The notes under the pieces were generated by a model. That model did not search any database. It was not told the origin of the DNA and saw nothing but the letters and a program-made list of their open reading frames with translations. Shown in pieces: positions 61,609-64,000 of a stretch of DNA of 64,000 nt. The stretch is from contig CBDCMP010000006.1 of assembly GCA_965218985.1 (NCBI GenBank), forward strand, positions 372,001 to 436,000. Reading direction: 5' to 3'. The translations under genes were made by a program, and so were the position numbers. The stretch comes from Pseudopedobacter sp965218985. Its GTDB lineage: Bacteria; Bacteroidota; Bacteroidia; Sphingobacteriales; Sphingobacteriaceae. Position 1 is the stretch's first letter. Each line of letters starts with the position of its first letter.

Positions 61609-63627
61609 ATGCATTTGAACGGAAAAATCAAGCCTCAGGTCGGCTTACTGGAATGGTTTCATGTAGGAGAATATGAAAGAGTGGAATCCACCCTTCAACA
61701 TTTGAAAAAACTATCCATCACACAACTAAGGACAGGAATTTCCTGGGCGGATCATTATACAGAGGAAGGGGAGCGATGGTACCGTTGGCTCATCCCCAGA
61801 CTGGCCAAAGAGGTGGAGATCCTGCCTTGCTTTTTGTATACGCCACCTTCCATCGGTCTTTCTCCAAAGACTTCCTCCCCACCTAATTACAGCCAGGCTT
61901 ATGCAGATTTTTTGGATCAATGCATCACGCAATATGGTCAATATTTTGAATGGGTGGAGTTGTGGAACGAGCCCAATAACCAAAGTGAATATGATTACAC
62001 CTTGGATCACCACTGGGAAATATTCTCAGAAATGATCGGGAAAGCCGCCTATTGGATGCAATACAGGGGAAAGAAAACCATTCTTGGTGGCATGAGCCCT
62101 GTGGACCCTAACTGGTTACAGATGATGTATGACAGAAAGCTGATGAACTATATAGATGCGGTTGGAATTCATCATTTCCCATTCGTATTTAATGATCACT
62201 GGTATGGATGGCAACATTTGATAGCCCAGGTTCAGGAAGTGGTGAGGAGAAATGCAGGTGAACAAAAAATCTGGATCACAGAGACAGGTTTCTCTACCTG
62301 GCAACATGATGAACGCAAGCAACTGGAGGTTTACCAGGAAGCGGTGACTGCCCATGTGGAACGTGTTTACTGGTATGGGTTACAGGATCTGGATCAGCGT
62401 TTCCCCACCGTGGATGGTTTTCACACCGATGAAAGGGAATATGCTTTTGGCTTACTTAAAGCCAATGGGACAGAAAAACTGCTGTATCGCCTATTGAAGG
62501 AAAAAACAAAGAGTTCACTCGATGCAGATTTGTGGATGACGGAGATCCCTGAACTGGAGGCAGAAAAATACGTGCTGGTGTTTGGCGGAGCCGGCTTTAT
62601 CGGAACTAATTTAGTTAGCGAACTTTTGGCGTATGGTGAACAGGTATTGGTGGTGGATAACCTGTCACGCCCCGGCGTCGAGAAAAATATCCGTTGGCTA
62701 AGACAAACCTATCCGCAAAAGCTGAAGGTCATTGTTGCAGATATCAGAAATCAATTCGCGGTACAAAAAGTGGTGGCGGCTGCCTCTTTTGTTTTTCATT
62801 TCGCAGCCCAGGTGGCAGTTACCACGAGTTGTATGGAACCTGCGGAGGATTTTGACATCAATGCCCGTGGCACGCTGAACATTTTAGAAGCGATCAGGAA
62901 CTCCAAACATCGTCCGCCTTTGCTGTTCACCTCCACCAATAAGGTTTATGGAGGTTTAGAGGATATTCAGATAGATTTGGTTAAGGACAGGTATGTACCT
63001 TTGGATGAAAAAATCAGGTCAGCCGGAATCAGCGAAAAGCGCCCCTTGGATTTTCACAGCCCCTATGGTTGCTCAAAAGGAATAGCGGACAGCTATATCC
63101 ATGATTATGTGAGAACCTACGGGTTAAAAGCGGTGGTATTCAGGATGAGCTGTATCTATGGCCCTCATCAGTGCGGCAATGAAGACCAGGGTTGGGTGGC
63201 TCATTTTCTGCTACAGGCGCTGCAGAACAAACCAATTACCATCTATGGAGATGGCAAACAAGTGAGGGATATTTTGTATGCTGATGACTTGATCCGGGCG
63301 ATGCTGATCGTTAAGGAGCACATCAACGACTTAAGCGGAGAAATTTTCAACATGGGTGGCGGTACGGAGAACACCATCAGTTTGCTGCAGTTGCTCCATG
63401 ATATAGAAACGATACATGGAGAGCATATCAACCTGAAATATGGCGAATGGCGTCCCGGAGACCAGCGATACTATGTCTCCGACACTTCTTCTTTTCAACG
63501 GGCAACCAACTGGAAGCCACAGTATGATACCAAAGAAGGAATCCAGAAACTATATAGCTGGCTGCTCAGGACCGTAGATCCCGTATCAGAAAAACGGTTA
63601 GATCCTTTAGAGCTGATAGATAAATGA
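61609..63627 (+). CDS. Glycosidase-like TIM-barrel fused to SDR epimerase
   Basis: A 672-residue two-domain protein. Residues about 10-300 look like a clan-A glycoside hydrolase (GH39/beta-xylosidase-like): RTGISWADHY, acid/base E121 in VELWNEPNNQ, IHHFPF, and nucleophile E225 in IWITETGFSTW. No signal peptide. From residue 321 a Rossmann fold begins (VLVFGGAGFIGTNLVSELL) with VFHFAAQVAVTTS, TSTNKVYGG and the YGCSKG catalytic site, RMSCIYGPHQCG and GDGKQVRDILYADD, like CDP-paratose/CDP-tyvelose 2-epimerases. Both halves keep their catalytic residues. Cytoplasmic; function unknown; neighbours are another epimerase and a dehydrogenase. Confidence 0.88.
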   Translation: MHLNGKIKPQVGLLEWFHVGEYERVESTLQHLKKLSITQLRTGISWADHYTEEGERWYRWLIPRLAKEVEILPCFLYTPPSIGLSPKTSSPPNYSQAYADFLDQCITQYGQYFEWVELWNEPNNQSEYDYTLDHHWEIFSEMIGKAAYWMQYRGKKTILGGMSPVDPNWLQMMYDRKLMNYIDAVGIHHFPFVFNDHWYGWQHLIAQVQEVVRRNAGEQKIWITETGFSTWQHDERKQLEVYQEAVTAHVERVYWYGLQDLDQRFPTVDGFHTDEREYAFGLLKANGTEKLLYRLLKEKTKSSLDADLWMTEIPELEAEKYVLVFGGAGFIGTNLVSELLAYGEQVLVVDNLSRPGVEKNIRWLRQTYPQKLKVIVADIRNQFAVQKVVAAASFVFHFAAQVAVTTSCMEPAEDFDINARGTLNILEAIRNSKHRPPLLFTSTNKVYGGLEDIQIDLVKDRYVPLDEKIRSAGISEKRPLDFHSPYGCSKGIADSYIHDYVRTYGLKAVVFRMSCIYGPHQCGNEDQGWVAHFLLQALQNKPITIYGDGKQVRDILYADDLIRAMLIVKEHINDLSGEIFNMGGGTENTISLLQLLHDIETIHGEHINLKYGEWRPGDQRYYVSDTSSFQRATNWKPQYDTKEGIQKLYSWLLRTVDPVSEKRLDPLELIDK

Positions 63628-63838
63628 AACCATCAGCATACCGCTCAAAACACGAATGAACTTAGCGTTGAGCACCGATAAAAAATAAAAACAAGCGAAA
63701 CCATCATGGGCGCCATTTACGAAATAAATAAGCCCATGATTGCTTCATAGCCATTAAAAAACAACCTGCGAAGCCTGTCTGCTGACAAGGCAGGCATGCC
63801 ATTAAAAAAATAAAATAATAACGAATAATTAGATACGG

Positions 63839-64000
63839 ATGAAAAATCATACATCAAGAGGTGATTATATTGCAGCCGTCATCACCAAGCCAGGTAAAGT
63901 GGCTTTACAGACATTTCCGATGCAAAATACTGGAAATCAGGAGGTTTTGGTTAAAGTGACGGGCTGTGGTCTATGCGCCTCCAGCTTACCGGTATGGGAA
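63839..64000 (+). CDS. Zinc-type alcohol dehydrogenase, 5' part (cut by window)
   Basis: First 54 residues of a medium-chain dehydrogenase: MKNHTSRGDYIAAVITKPGK followed by NQEVLVKVTGCGLCASSLPVWE, the GroES-like domain. The CGLCASS segment aligns with the CGVCGSD zinc-site motif, with the Asp replaced by Ser, so zinc binding is not certain. It continues outside the window. It may belong to the epimerase cluster, after a 211-base gap containing only a short GCCTG/CAGGC hairpin. Confidence 0.85.
   Translation, partial: MKNHTSRGDYIAAVITKPGKVALQTFPMQNTGNQEVLVKVTGCGLCASSLPVWE

Overview
The window is AT-rich bacterial chromosome from the phylum Bacteroidota, most likely the family Sphingobacteriaceae (Pedobacter or a close relative). 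This rests on gene content (DUF2490, a long S1 protein, PorT-like barrel, TonB-receptor debris, sulfatases, C-terminally Cys-rich CDF transporter) and on promoters of the Bacteroidota type (TTTG or TTG, about 19-20 nt, TAnnTTTG) ahead of tRNA-Phe and rpsF. No search was run, so genus is inference.

Positions 1-36,600 are mostly housekeeping: the end of a cobalamin adenosyltransferase gene; a type II toxin-antitoxin pair; ispD, queA, a MacB-type permease, heptose-7-phosphate kinase, a class I aminotransferase, a CDF transporter, a Nudix hydrolase and bioA followed by a ferritin-like diiron protein; an envelope/exopolysaccharide block (LTA-synthase-like enzyme, initiating sugar transferase with a degenerate receiver domain, a stand-alone receiver); yidC and pyrG; a second CDF transporter whose start is broken by an A9 run; adenine deaminase; a sialate O-acetylesterase; rpsA; rpsF-rpsR-rplI; mtgA; a LuxR-type regulator with a 42-nt minisatellite tail; and an HdrB/HdrC-like iron-sulfur pair.

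Positions 36,800-48,060, starting at tRNA-Phe, form an accessory and partly ruined region. Two intact exported sulfatases with Cys-type active sites lie between remnants of a GH127-like enzyme, a GH2 beta-galactosidase tail, a third sulfatase, a TonB-dependent receptor and an M23 peptidase with one in-frame stop. An intact lipoprotein carrying both catalytic cysteines of aerobic formylglycine-generating enzyme stands beside them and probably activates the sulfatases. An IS200/IS605-type element closes the region.

Positions 48,300-57,100 return to ordinary genes: a sorbosone-dehydrogenase-like protein with a small cytochrome c; a tightly overlapping ribD-EamA-yigZ-nucleoside phosphorylase operon; a histidine kinase with prmC; xerD and aroQ. 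After a gap of repeats and an AraC fragment comes a receiver/histidine-kinase pair, then a sugar cluster: an extended SDR epimerase, a protein fusing a clan-A glycosidase-like domain to a second SDR epimerase, and the start of a zinc-type alcohol dehydrogenase cut by the window end.

Across the window there are three copies of an approximately 100-125 bp element with imperfect terminal inverted repeats (MITE-like; near 10.4, 43.1 and 58.1 kb) and two loci of paired GTCTGTG/CACAGAC hairpins (27.6 and 49.6 kb). No CRISPR array, rRNA or prophage was seen.
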